A model generated the notes under the pieces. It was not told the DNA's origin. It saw nothing but the letters and a program-made list of their open reading frames with translations, and made no database searches. A program made the translations under genes and the position numbers. DNA of 64,000 nucleotides from Marsupella aquatica. Lineage: Eukaryota > Marchantiophyta. Below are positions 9,651-19,025 of the stretch, piece after piece (position 1 is the stretch's first letter; every line of letters starts with the position of its first letter). The DNA lies in assembly GCA_973895155.1 (NCBI GenBank), contig OZ316899.1:4526001-4590000 (forward strand), written 5' to 3'.

Positions 9651-10003
9651 GGAGAGTTTAGGGGTATAAAATCACCACACTACTAACCCTATGTTTATTT
9701 TTGGTGCTACCCCATTAAAACCTTCTGCTTTCTTCATAAGGAAAAAGGGTTCTAGCCACCATTAGTAGGATTTTCTTAAATTTGCACTAAGGTGAGTCTA
9801 CCTTATAATTTGTCCAAATGTAAAGTTTAATTTGGGTCCCCTATTACTAAAACTACTTCCCCTTAGTTTAAATGGGGTGTTTACGATAATAATTATTCTA
9901 TCTTGTATTGGTATGAAAAATCGTATTCTGTCTATGTATACAGGAACGAAAGTTTTAGGTTGCATCGTCGTCGAGTCGGCTGTCGTCTGTCGGCTCGAGC
10001 TGC

Positions 10004-13000
10004 TCATTCAAACTGTGGAGTTTCTCTCGTTTGTGTGTCGACGGGCAGGCGCAATGTCGACAATCTTGTCATGCCGATCGCTGCTACGTGCTTTCGATGG
10101 AGGCTGGCGGGTAATGGCTTCGTGAATAGATCAGCACAGTTCTCCTGGGAGCTCTTCCAGTGCACATTGATGTGCTGCCCTATCTGTTCATGGGTAAAGA
10201 AAAATTTTGGGTCGATATGCTTCGTGCGGTCTGTCTTCATATATCCTGCATTGATTTGGTCCACGCAAGCTTTGTTATCTTCATGGATAATCGTCGGTTT
10301 GGTGAGTAGTGGCTTACCAGTATTCTTGCGGATGTGGTTTATGATGTTTCGAAGCCATAGCGCTTCTCTTGTTGCTTCGTAAAGAGCTATTACTTCTGAA
10401 TGATTGGACGATGTGGTAGTCAAGGTTTGTTTTGTACTGCGCCATGATATTGCTGTGTTGCCTTGCAAGAAGACATAACCAGTCTGAGATTTCGAGTCAT
10501 GCGGATCGGATAGATATCCAGCGTCCGCGTATCCTTGCAGTTCATCCGGGTTATCATTGGCGAAATACAGGCCCATATCCATGGAGCCTTGAAGATAACG
10601 AAATAGTCGTTTGATGCCGTTCCAGTGGCGAATAGTAGGTTGGGCGCTATGTCGTGCCAAGAGACTCACTGCAAATGAAATGTCGGGACGGGTGTTGTTC
10701 GCCAGATAGAGGAGAGCTCCGATTGCAGATAAATAAGGCTTTTCTGCATCAAGAAGTGGTTCATTTTCTTGTCTCCTTCTAAACATATCTTTAGTGGTGT
10801 CCAGGGATCGCATCTCCATGGGAGTCGAGACTGAGTAAGCATTCTGCATGTTAAACTGTCGAAGAATTTTCTTTGTGTAAGTTGATTGACTAATAAACAT
10901 ACCTTGTGGCAGGTGGTCGAACTGTAGACCGAGGCAATACGTCGGTTCTCCCAGTTCTTTCATTTCGAAGATGCCCTTCATTGTATTAATAGTCTGCTTT
11001 AATAGCTTGGGGGTGCCGAACAGATTGACGTCATCAACATATAGTGCTAATATCACGAACTCAGGTGCTAGGTGTTTTATAAAAATGCAAGGGGCGAGGT
11101 CGTCATTTATAAAGCCAAGAGTCTGCATCTTAGTTTTGAATGTCTGATACCAGATGCGTCCGCTCTGTTTCAGTCCGTTTATTGATTTAAGGACTTGCAC
11201 AGCAAATGCCTGCTGTCCAGTCCCATATTTACCTGGGTACTGGAGTGGTTCTTTGAGTGTGTTGCCACTGCTCAACACTAGGCCTTTAATGTCATCATCA
11301 GGGACAATCTGTCGAAGTCCCGACTTCATGTCCTGACTTAGGGTATGTATATTCTTCCCCTGGATGTGCTCTACCACTCTTTCGAGCAATTCCTTTGGAG
11401 CTTTCATATATATTTCGGAGTCTAAGACTCCATATAGGTACGCAGTTACCACGTCCATGAGTATGTTTTTGAGTTTATGCTTTCTTGAAAAAGATATTAA
11501 GTACCTAAAGGTAGTTACATCCATAACTGGCGAATAGGTTAAATCGTAATCCCTTCCAGGGATTTGGGTGTAGCCTTTCGCTACAAGCCTTGCTCGATAT
11601 CTTATGACATCTCCTTGGGCATTGCGTTTTCTAATGAATATAAAACGACTATCTGTATAGTCATTCTTTGGTTGTACAACCTTAACTGGGCCGAATACTT
11701 GTCTTTTGATTAATGCGTCCATTTCTGTATTGATAGCCTCTCTCCACTGTGGCCAATCGGGCCTTTTCTGTGCTTCTTTGATTGTATAGGGATCAGGTGT
11801 ATCATTTGAGATGGATTGGGCTATATGATAAGCAAACTGCTCGTCTATTATTGTGTTTGATCGAGCATAAATGTGTCCTGTGTGTGTGTATTGAATAGAC
11901 ATTTCTTCATTATCTGGTGCCCTCTTTTTCTCTGGTTCGATACTGACCAGATTAAATGTGGTTTCAGTATTTACCGTTTGTGTACGTCTCTGGCGAGGGC
12001 GAGAATCAGTGGATCCTAGTGGGCGTCCTCTCTTCGCCTTAGGTAAGGTTTCCTTTGCTTGAGTTGGCAGCAGCTGAATCCGAGCTGGGGTATTGACTGC
12101 TTCAACATGTGATCTGGTCACATTTGCTGCGTCATTGAAAGCGTCAGGAATCTTTTCCAACATTTCGTGGAGATGTAATAAGCGCCTTACCTCCTCGTCT
12201 GCACTTTGAGTTCTTGGATCTTGATTGAGTAGATTTCTGCTATTCCAATTGAGCTGTACTGGTGTTATGTCGTGTGATGTAGTTGGCGCCTTAAGTAATG
12301 AGGGGAAAATTTCCTCATAGAAATGGCAGTCAGCGTGTCTTGCTTTAAATACATCAGCTGTGCTAGGTTCCAGATAGCGGATAATAGACGAGGAGTCATG
12401 GCCAATATAAATACCTTCTCTCCTCTGTGGGCCAAGTTTGGATCGATGTGGCCCAAGGATGGGTACCATCACTTTACATCCGAATACTCTAATGTGTGAA
12501 AGGTCAGGGGGTAAACCGAATGCAAGGTGATGAGGGGTTTTAGTATTAAATGCTGACGGCCGATACTTAAGCAAAGTTGTTGCATGGAGGACAGCGTGTC
12601 CCCATGCTGAAGGTGGTAGTTTAGAGTTCAATAGAAGTGGCCTTGTTATCATTTGAATCCTTTTTATGACTGACTCTGCTATGCCGTTCTGGAAATGGAC
12701 GTAAGGAACTGAGTATTCAATGTCGATCCCCGCTGTCATACAGAAGTCGTCAAATGCTCTGGAGGTAAATTCCCCTGCCCCGTCCACTCGCAATTTCTTA
12801 ATTGGACAATCTGGGAATTGTACTCGAAGTTTTAATAAGTTGGCTAAGATTCTGGCAAAGACCAGGTTACGAGTAGAAATTAATGAAACGTGGAGCCATT
12901 TAGTTGAAGAGTCTACAATGGCTAAAAAATATCTGAAAGGCCCACTTGGAGGGTGTATTGGCCCGCAGACATCAGCATTTAGACGTTCCAGGAATTTAGG

Positions 13001-14644
13001 GATAGTATAGATGGTCTTTTGTGTAGCTGGGCGTGTACTCAGCTTCCCCTGAGAACATGCAAGACATTGCTTATGATTTATAGATGGACGCACTCCTTTA
13101 GGGATTCCTCGTGAGTCCTTGATGATGCGACGGTACATATTTATTCCCGGGTGCCCCAGTCGACAGTGCCAGAGGTATGTAAGATTATTTGATTCTGCTG
13201 TGGCATAGTTCGCTGTTATTGGGGCTGCATATAAACCCGGGGGTATTAGAGGTAGTATCTCTTTGATTTGAATTCCATCTGTGGTCATGGCTACTATTTG
13301 CAAAGTAGGTTTCTGCTGGATCATTGCTGTGCGGAGTTGATAATTATTAGCAACAACGTCTTTGAAGCTAATCAAATTTCGAGTAGCTTTTGGTGCAAAG
13401 ATAGCTGCTTCGATGTTAATGACTGTTCCTTGGGGAAATTTGACAGTAGCCTTTCCTGTTCCTTCCTCAATCTTATTCGTACCTGATATGGTTGTCATTA
13501 TCCTGGCAGATGGAGTGATATCTTGGAAATAACTCCTATCTTTTAGGATAGTGTGGGATGTCCCACTATCAATGATACCTAAATTGGGATCGTTGGAGGA
13601 GGGATATGGTGGCTCTTCTGTCACCAGATGAGCTTCAGCGTTGGATTGGTCTATCGTATCATTTTCTTCTCGATAAGATGGTAGCTCCTCTTCCAATTCC
13701 ATATAGTTGCCATCTGGATTTTGCTTTAACTTAGCTCTTGCTTCTGAGTGCCTCTTAGCCGCTTGGTCAGAAGCCCAGCAGTCTTTCTTTAGGTGGCCAA
13801 TTTTTCCACATCTATAACACATTCGGTCTTCTCGTGTGTTGTCAGATGATTGGGCGTGACCTCTGCCGCGTCCTCTTCCTCTACCCCGGCCACGGCTTCT
13901 GCTGCCTCGACCTCTGGTATTTTCATACTGATTTCCCCTTCCACTATAATTTGAGTTGCGACCTCGTCCTCTATATCCACCTCTTTGTGTACCCCGGCCT
14001 CTTATATTTCGTTGTTGGTCTTCTGGGGCATTGTAATTAATTTCTGGTTTCTGTGGTATAGGTGCAGTGCCTGGTGGTCGTTTCCTTGCATTCTGTATAG
14101 AGACAATTTGTTGTTTCTCCTCTACTAGGAGATGTGCAATTAAGTTAGAATAAGTTGTGAATTGCATATTCCTGTATTGAGTTCCCAAGGCGATGTTGGC
14201 CTCTGGGAAAGTACTCAACGTTTTATCGATTTTGTCTAAGTCTGCAACTGGGTGGCCACACATCTCCAATTGAGATGTAATACGAAATAGAGAACTATTA
14301 TAATTTGCTATAGAAGTATGATCCATGACACGTAGATTAAACCAATCCCTGCGGGCTTCTGGGAGCCAGACCTCTCGCATATGGTCAAATCGAGCTTTTA
14401 ATTTGTCCCATAATAGACGGGGATTAAGATCACTCATATATTGTGTCTTCAGTGATGGTGTCAAATGCTGTCTAAGTAGAAATACAGCTTTGGCCTTCTG
14501 TTGCAATGTTAAATTGTCATCAGTAATTAATGTATCCTCTAGTTGTATTGATGCGAAGTAGGTCTCTACATCTATTGACCAGGTTAAGTAATTATTGCCA
14601 TCTGCCAATAGGGCTGGAAAGTGTAATTTCTCCAGGGTGGCCAT
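10004..14644 (-). CDS. Ty1/copia Gag-Pol polyprotein, intact
   Basis: One 1546-codon frame starts at ATG 14644. Domains in order: Gag capsid-like region (about 1-200); Arg/Gly-rich nucleocapsid with zinc knuckle CYRCGKIGHLKKDC (about 275); aspartic protease with IIDSGTSHTIL (about 355); GAG_pre-integrase with LWHCRLGHPG (about 490); integrase core with NADVCGPIHPPSGPFRYFLAI, then RVDGAGEF and NGIAESVIKRI supplying the D, D and E residues (about 550-670); reverse transcriptase with YSPVMDVTTFRYL and the catalytic ALYVDDVNLF; RNase H with GYADAGYLSD, SNHSEVIALYEA and HEDNKACVDQI near the C-terminus. All catalytic motifs are present and no stop or shift was seen. It supplies particle, protease, integrase and reverse transcriptase for its own copying. 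About 360 bp of 3' untranslated sequence separate its stop from the 3' LTR. Confidence 0.97.
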   Translation of the reverse strand: MATLEKLHFPALLADGNNYLTWSIDVETYFASIQLEDTLITDDNLTLQQKAKAVFLLRQHLTPSLKTQYMSDLNPRLLWDKLKARFDHMREVWLPEARRDWFNLRVMDHTSIANYNSSLFRITSQLEMCGHPVADLDKIDKTLSTFPEANIALGTQYRNMQFTTYSNLIAHLLVEEKQQIVSIQNARKRPPGTAPIPQKPEINYNAPEDQQRNIRGRGTQRGGYRGRGRNSNYSGRGNQYENTRGRGSRSRGRGRGRGRGRGHAQSSDNTREDRMCYRCGKIGHLKKDCWASDQAAKRHSEARAKLKQNPDGNYMELEEELPSYREENDTIDQSNAEAHLVTEEPPYPSSNDPNLGIIDSGTSHTILKDRSYFQDITPSARIMTTISGTNKIEEGTGKATVKFPQGTVINIEAAIFAPKATRNLISFKDVVANNYQLRTAMIQQKPTLQIVAMTTDGIQIKEILPLIPPGLYAAPITANYATAESNNLTYLWHCRLGHPGINMYRRIIKDSRGIPKGVRPSINHKQCLACSQGKLSTRPATQKTIYTIPKFLERLNADVCGPIHPPSGPFRYFLAIVDSSTKWLHVSLISTRNLVFARILANLLKLRVQFPDCPIKKLRVDGAGEFTSRAFDDFCMTAGIDIEYSVPYVHFQNGIAESVIKRIQMITRPLLLNSKLPPSAWGHAVLHATTLLKYRPSAFNTKTPHHLAFGLPPDLSHIRVFGCKVMVPILGPHRSKLGPQRREGIYIGHDSSSIIRYLEPSTADVFKARHADCHFYEEIFPSLLKAPTTSHDITPVQLNWNSRNLLNQDPRTQSADEEVRRLLHLHEMLEKIPDAFNDAANVTRSHVEAVNTPARIQLLPTQAKETLPKAKRGRPLGSTDSRPRQRRTQTVNTETTFNLVSIEPEKKRAPDNEEMSIQYTHTGHIYARSNTIIDEQFAYHIAQSISNDTPDPYTIKEAQKRPDWPQWREAINTEMDALIKRQVFGPVKVVQPKNDYTDSRFIFIRKRNAQGDVIRYRARLVAKGYTQIPGRDYDLTYSPVMDVTTFRYLISFSRKHKLKNILMDVVTAYLYGVLDSEIYMKAPKELLERVVEHIQGKNIHTLSQDMKSGLRQIVPDDDIKGLVLSSGNTLKEPLQYPGKYGTGQQAFAVQVLKSINGLKQSGRIWYQTFKTKMQTLGFINDDLAPCIFIKHLAPEFVILALYVDDVNLFGTPKLLKQTINTMKGIFEMKELGEPTYCLGLQFDHLPQGMFISQSTYTKKILRQFNMQNAYSVSTPMEMRSLDTTKDMFRRRQENEPLLDAEKPYLSAIGALLYLANNTRPDISFAVSLLARHSAQPTIRHWNGIKRLFRYLQGSMDMGLYFANDNPDELQGYADAGYLSDPHDSKSQTGYVFLQGNTAISWRSTKQTLTTTSSNHSEVIALYEATREALWLRNIINHIRKNTGKPLLTKPTIIHEDNKACVDQINAGYMKTDRTKHIDPKFFFTHEQIGQHINVHWKSSQENCADLFTKPLPASLHRKHVAAIGMTRLSTLRLPVDTQTRETPQFE

Positions 14645-15083
14645 AGTATCTCAAATCTGTAACAAATCACTGTCCGCGTTCTGATTAATATCAAATCTAT
14701 GTCGTTCTCAATTACTTCAATCACTCGTGCCTTTTTATCCACGGGATTTTCCTTGGCGATAAAAGAAACTCAGGATTTCCGTGGCGGAACAATAAGATAT
14801 AAAAAAAAATTGAGTCGAATTTGAACGGGAAAACACTATTTCAAAGTGATTCATGCCTCTCCGATAGTGTCACTAATCAATTATATACGGATTGTGTGTT
14901 TTCCGTAAGGATTCGTGGACTATTCAGAGGATCCGAAGTTTAAATTATGGTGTGATTTGAATCGGTGGCAGTTACTGATGTGGGGTGGGGCTAAAAACGC
15001 AACATTGGAAGTCAATTTCTTTGTTTGAAAGCCGTACTCCAATTATCCTACCTTAACTCCAAACTGAAAAAAAAAATTTAGAT

Positions 15084-15101
15084 GCTATCGCGCTGATAAC
15101 G
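15084..15101 (-). promoter_or_regulatory. Primer binding site of copia D
   Basis: Directly after the 5' LTR on the minus strand the sequence is CGTTATCAGCGCGATAGC. It is not the common initiator-Met site. Its complement, GCTATCGCGCTGATAACG, resembles the anticodon arm of tRNA-Ile(AAU), with a G where that tRNA gene has A34, the base changed to inosine in the mature tRNA. Internal (half-tRNA) priming is known for Drosophila copia. The assignment here is inference. Confidence 0.6.
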
Positions 15102-15265
15102 TGTTGTGTGACAATGGAGAGACTTGCAACTCGCTATTGTGTTCCATTATGGGTGTGACTTATATAGTCACCATAGGGTTACATGTTGGGGTTGGTGTTA
15201 ACCCATGTTACCCCTTCAGGATAGGGTTAGGGGTTAACCATGGTCTAGAGTAAATGGTTACAACA
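15102..15265 (-). repeat. 5' LTR of copia D (164 bp)
   Basis: It reads identical to 9478-9641. This copy carries the promoter: a minus-strand CTATATAAG TATA box at about 15159-15167, upstream of the primer site and of the polyprotein start at 14644. Confidence 0.95.
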
Positions 15266-15319
15266 TTAATAAGCATGGTGTAAATAGATAGCAATGGAAA
15301 TAAGGGTTTAATACCCTAC

Positions 15320-16451
15320 CTGGAAAATCATGCATGGTCCAGATAAGAATGGCCTTCATGGTAAATGTGCGGGATAAACCTCCAATGTTGTCACGTCCGT
15401 CATAACAATCCACCCCTCTCCAAAGTTTCAAAAGCTCATCAATCAAGGGTTGCAAGTAAATGTCAATCTTTTTTACTAGCTTGTTGAGGACCAGGGATGA
15501 TCATTGACAGTAGTAGATGACCTTTCTCCATGGCCATCCATGGAGGGATATTGTAGTTTGTGAGAACTACAGGCCATACTGAATATGGCTTAGCTTTACC
15601 TGCTAATGCAAAAGGACTGATACCATCTGCTGCCAAGCCAAGTCGAACATGTCGCGGATCAGTTTTGAACTCACCTCATCTGCCCTCTACAAATCGATTG
15701 GCAGGAGAGTCTACCATCATCCGCATGGTACTAGAGTCTGTACCCATATCCAAACAATGTTGTGAGTGCTAGACCATATACTCAGCCAACTCTGCACAAC
15801 GATATTGATTGCACAATCGAGGGATGAGAGGAAACTACCGCATAACCTTTTGAGGCACCTTCCCCGTCAACATGTCATCACGGAACCGTGGCTTCTCACA
15901 CATAGGAGATATAATTGCATTCTCATGCTCACCCCTGAAAAGAATGCAATCATTCACACATGCATGTATCACTTCATATTTTAGGCCAATGGACTTCAAC
16001 ACCTGTTTAGCCTCCTTCCAAGAGCTTGGCATGTTGTTGCCTGGTGGTAAAATACGATCATGTAGGGTACGAAAAGTAGGTTGCTTGCCCCATGTCTTTG
16101 TTGCACATTCAACAACAACATTATTGCTGAGAGCCGAGATAGCCTACTCCCCTCAAATATGCGAGTACGAGCATGACGTTGAGCCTCTTCCCATTCCTTC
16201 TGCTGCCCCCCCCTAGAGACATGCGGATGAGTGTTGTTGTCATCCTGGCTACCCATGTCCTCCATACCAATGTCTGCATCATCGTCATAGAACTGGTCCA
16301 TGAGCTCATCCATGGCCCTCTCCTCGTCAACATGATCTTTGGTTGGATTGCCCCCCTCATGCTGTACCTCAGTCTCCTCCCCACGATTGGCCACCATGGC
16401 CTCAACAAGGTGTTGCCGCATAGCTCGTGATATTACCCCAATATCAGGCAC
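15320..16451 (-). pseudogene. Transposase_21 (TNP2) N-terminal half
   Basis: From 16451 downward it reads an acidic stretch, then ARTRIFEGSRLSRLSAIMLLLN, which corresponds to the LYEGCTKFSKLSxxLRLxNxK region of TNP2 proteins. It then shifts frame to LLPPGNNMPSSWKEAKQVL and LKYEVIHACVNDCILFRGE, matching LPxSxYEAKKxL and xxYxxIHACxNDCILYxxE. Further down come FPLIPRL, DPRHVRLGLAADGISPF, YSVWPVVLTNYNIPPWMAMEK and LQPLIDELLKLWRGV, the most conserved Transposase_21 blocks. The ADGxxPF block contains a likely catalytic acidic residue of the family. Frame changes near 16140 and one stop near 15680 are present. The exon ends at 15320 with DFP-G followed by a GT donor. Confidence 0.9.
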
Positions 16452-16578
16452 TACATATTGGTTCTATCATACAACATCCATGTAATGTCATCAACATCAA
16501 TCTTGCCAACAATCTCATTAATCCAACATTAGAAATGGAAAATAAATTTCAGATATATATATATGTAAGCCCAAGAAA

Positions 16579-17165
16579 CTAAGTTGGACGAGAACGTAGA
16601 GACAATTTTGGTGCATCCCAGTCATAATCACACAATAACTCCTCTCCCGCTCTAATGGTCCTAATGGCCACTGTCATGATGTGGTCATCCATATGTTTCA
16701 TAAAATATGGGTCTCTAGGTGGACCAAACATTTGGATCCACTCTACATTAGCCTCCAAATCTCTACCTCTACCTGTGGTACTATTGATGTATCCTGCTAA
16801 ATTTCCATTTCTAACAGGGTCACCGTCAATCATCCGACAATGCCACGGCCTAGTGAACACCTTGTCTGGGTCTGAGTCCATCCTCAATGCATACACCCCC
16901 CAACTTGGGTGTTGACACAACAAAATGTTCCAACTCTTTGCATTATATACAGCCCCAATATAAGGGAAAATGTGGTCTCCATCGTAGCCACGTCTCCATG
17001 GCTTTGGAGGGACAACAATGTCTTCCAAAGCATATAGACCATATCCTATATCAGCACCAATAGAGGACTTCTTCACTATCCAAGGACGGCCCCATATCTC
17101 CACAGGTTCATCAATAGGAATGTAATCTGGAAATTTGAAGACACTGGGGAAAAGTCTTTCAAGAC
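16579..17165 (-). pseudogene. SET domain (lysine methyltransferase-like) within CACTA gene 1
   Basis: A 174-residue open stretch (17103-16579), extendable in frame upstream to about 17165 (FPDYIPIDEPVEIWG), shows the SET landmarks in order: GYGLYALEDI (GxG start), HIFPYIGAVYN (YxG), NLAGYINS (equivalent of NxxRFINHS), ANVEW, and TIRAGEELLCDYDW (equivalent of GEELTxDYG). SET domains transfer methyl groups from S-adenosylmethionine to lysines, mostly on histones. The core is open and unbroken, although its neighbours on both sides are frameshifted. It lies on the transposase strand, between the Cys/His N-terminal exon and TNP2. The canonical NHS is NS-like here (YINST), so activity is uncertain. 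No pre-SET or post-SET cysteine cluster was seen. Confidence 0.85.
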
Positions 17166-17520
17166 GTCTGCAGCCCTGCCAGTGAGATAGGATACTCCAA
17201 ATCGGCCCTCAACGCCAATGTAATCTACATTTGTTGGAGGATGATCACTACCTAACACCCCCTCCCGGATGTCTATGTGGTCCACAGGCTCATACTGCCA
17301 TCTACGTCTATGAGACCGTGCTCGTGTACGTAGGACTCTTGAAGTCTCAACCTCTAGCAGAGATACTGGTTCTCCCTCTACATGCTCATGTATGGGGATA
17401 GGAGCTGGGGGGCTAAGAGGAGGATGGGCAGGGGGGCTGCAAGCAAGTCTCTAGCCCTTGCTAGGAATCCTTCTAGCCACACAACCTCATCAACCAAAGG
17501 AGGTGGGGTCTACGGGGCAC
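17166..17520 (-). pseudogene. Linker exon of CACTA gene 1
   Basis: After an AG acceptor at 17521 the minus strand reads PPPLVDEVVWLEGFLARARDLLA. It then shifts frame to an Arg-rich stretch (RVLRTRARSHRRRWQYEPVD) and runs on as DHIDIREGVLGSDHPPTNVDYIGVEGRFGVSYL until a one-base shift near 17160 that leads into the SET frame. I do not recognise the linker. The basic block could be a nuclear localisation signal. Nothing similar is obvious in other CACTA transposases as I know them. Confidence 0.5.
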
Positions 17521-17608
17521 CTATTTCAGCACACAATAAATTAGTGTTATTTAAATGCAAGCCCAATTGGAGTTTCATGAATGGAATTAAAGGGGAGACA
17601 TATATTAC

Positions 17609-17838
17609 CTGGCTAGGCAAGTACCCTGGCGTATCACCCTCATGACGGCCATAGTTCTCAATGTGCTCACAAGTCTCCCAGGCATGTCGGACCACAAGCC
17701 CCTTGCATCTCACACACCAACAAGGTATGGGCCTTAGTGGAGCATGAGGATGCTCAAGAGCAGGGGGTGGAGGAACCTCCCCCTCTGACGAGCTCGTGTC
17801 TGAGCTGAATCCGACGTGGAACTATCAGATGTAGACAT
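17609..17838 (-). pseudogene. N-terminal exon of CACTA gene 1 with Cys/His motif
   Basis: The ATG at 17838 starts a Ser/Thr/Asp-rich stretch (MSTSDSSTSDS). A one-base shift near 17805 leads to the frame SSSEGEVPPPPALEHPHAP, followed by PCWCVRCKG and HAWETCEHIENYGRHE. The C-x-C-x2-C then H spacing is like the short zinc motif at the start of many CACTA transposases (transposase-associated domain). The exon ends PGYLPSQ at 17609, followed by GTAATA as splice donor. The start was chosen because it opens the acidic stretch and has no upstream in-frame alternative that I could support. Confidence 0.6.
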
Positions 17839-18890
17839 CTACATATCATACACATCCAACATGTAAGGCGGATTCAACAACTTATCATGTTTAAAACCAC
17901 AGTTAAAGAGATATATAAACATCAATTGCCCTACCTCAATGATACCCGCGCTTTGCCGTGCCTACTGGGCTGTATTCTCTACACACAAGGTGTGGGATAT
18001 CCAAAATCTTTGCAGGGTGGAGATGAATATGGTTACACAAATGCTGCATAAATGCAAAAAAGTACTTGACTGACTTTTGGCACACGATATATCAAACTTG
18101 CCAAAGCAGACCTCAATGTTCCAATCGAAAATGGATGGATGGGCCGGGGAATTACATCATACCTCATGGATGCGCGGTCTCACACTGTGCATAGTGCATT
18201 GTCCAAGAACAAAACCCTACCTAGCTACCCCCCTCAACCCAAAAAAAACAAACCTAGCTACCCCTCGATCAAAAGCTAGGTACTGCACATAAAATCCAAT
18301 CACAACCATTAGCGTAACAAAGGCTTAACATTATCCTCAAAAAATGTCTAAAAATATCCTATGTATTAAAACCCTATACCAATAAATCCCCAAACCCCTC
18401 AAAGCCCTAACTTTAGTCCTTCAAAGAGAATTGGGATCAATTATAGTAAAAGAGTAAATCTAGGTACCAGTTACTAGCCAAAACACCTTGACTTATCCTT
18501 GCATCCATCACTCAATGTTGAGCAAGTTAAGGCCCTATAATTACATTACTATACAGCTTAGCTTTATAAATTTAGGGTGCAATAAATTAAGCATACAATC
18601 ACAACCATATTTCAGTTATCTTAGGAAATACAAAGTCATGAACTAACCCCAAAATTGTAGTTGCAAAGAAGGAACTTGCAAGAGGCCGGGTAACATATAC
18701 ACAATATGCCATCCCGTTCACGGAGTTACCTAAAAAAACCTGATATATTCAAAAATGTCCACCAAAAGTGACTACAACACTCCCTTCTATTACCCCACCC
18801 AATTACTTAATTCCATGCTCCACATACAAACCCAAACACCCAAACTAAACCCAAAGTAAATAGATTTGACCTCCTATGGGACCAAAACAT
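17839..18890. other. Intergenic spacer between the two divergent CACTA genes
   Basis: About 1 kb with no supported coding frame and no clear repeat. It lies between the start of gene 1 (17838, minus) and the array upstream of gene 2 (plus), so it should hold the promoter of gene 1. No convincing TATA box stood out. Confidence 0.4.
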
Positions 18891-18904
18891 GGAATCCGTT
18901 ATAG

Positions 18905-19025
18905 CTGATCGAGGGGTCCGATACTAAAACAAACGGAAGCAGCATCGTAAAAGCAGGAGAAAGAAAAGCAAGGAGGGGTCCGAAGCAAAACGAATCGGAA
19001 GGTCCGATTGTAGGTCCGATGCTTT
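18905..19025. repeat. TCCGAT array upstream of CACTA gene 2
   Basis: GGGGTCCGATACT, GGGGTCCGAAGC, AATCGGAAGG, GGTCCGATTG and GGTCCGATGC lie within 120 bp, about 170 bp upstream of the gene 2 start at 19191. Their position suggests autoregulation by the element's own binding protein, which is inference. Confidence 0.6.

Larger units (their letters stand above)
9478..15265 (-). mobile_element. Complete Ty1/copia retrotransposon D (5788 bp)
   Basis: This is a full-length minus-strand element. It has two 164-bp LTRs that read as identical base for base, TG...CA ends, a 5-bp TTAAT duplication, a primer site, a purine tract and a single uninterrupted polyprotein frame of 1546 residues with all catalytic motifs. 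Identical LTRs mean that no mutation has separated them since insertion, so the copy is very young and possibly still competent. It lies inside a small intron of the CACTA transposase gene, in the same orientation as that gene. It is the only structurally intact autonomous element in the window. Confidence 0.97.
9473..15270. repeat. 5-bp target duplication of copia D
   Basis: TTAAT at 9473-9477 is repeated at 15266-15270, directly flanking the two LTRs. This is the usual 5-bp length for LTR retrotransposons. Confidence 0.95.
7068..17838 (-). pseudogene. CACTA gene 1: TNP2-type transposase locus with a SET domain
   Basis: Reading from 17838 down, the locus contains a Ser/Asp-rich start and a Cys/His motif (exon 17838-17609), a linker, a SET domain (17165-16579), the Transposase_21 (TNP2) domain in two parts (16451-15320 and 9400-8561), a DUF4218-like region (8560-8162) and a DUF4216-like region ending at a stop at 7068. 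Transposase_21, DUF4218 and DUF4216 in this order are the hallmark of plant CACTA transposases. An intron runs from 15319 (GT) to 9401 (AG); without the copia insertion it would be about 126 bp, and the flanking exons join in frame as DFPG-FGYISGL. The locus is broken by at least five frame changes, some in-frame stops and a MITE in an exon. Whether the SET part belongs to one protein with the transposase or to a separate gene cannot be settled here. Confidence 0.85.

Noticed and set aside
9401-15319. Copia D as part of a host gene with a long intron
   Set aside because: The intron belongs to the CACTA transposase. The copia has its own LTRs and target duplication, and without it the intron is only about 126 bp.
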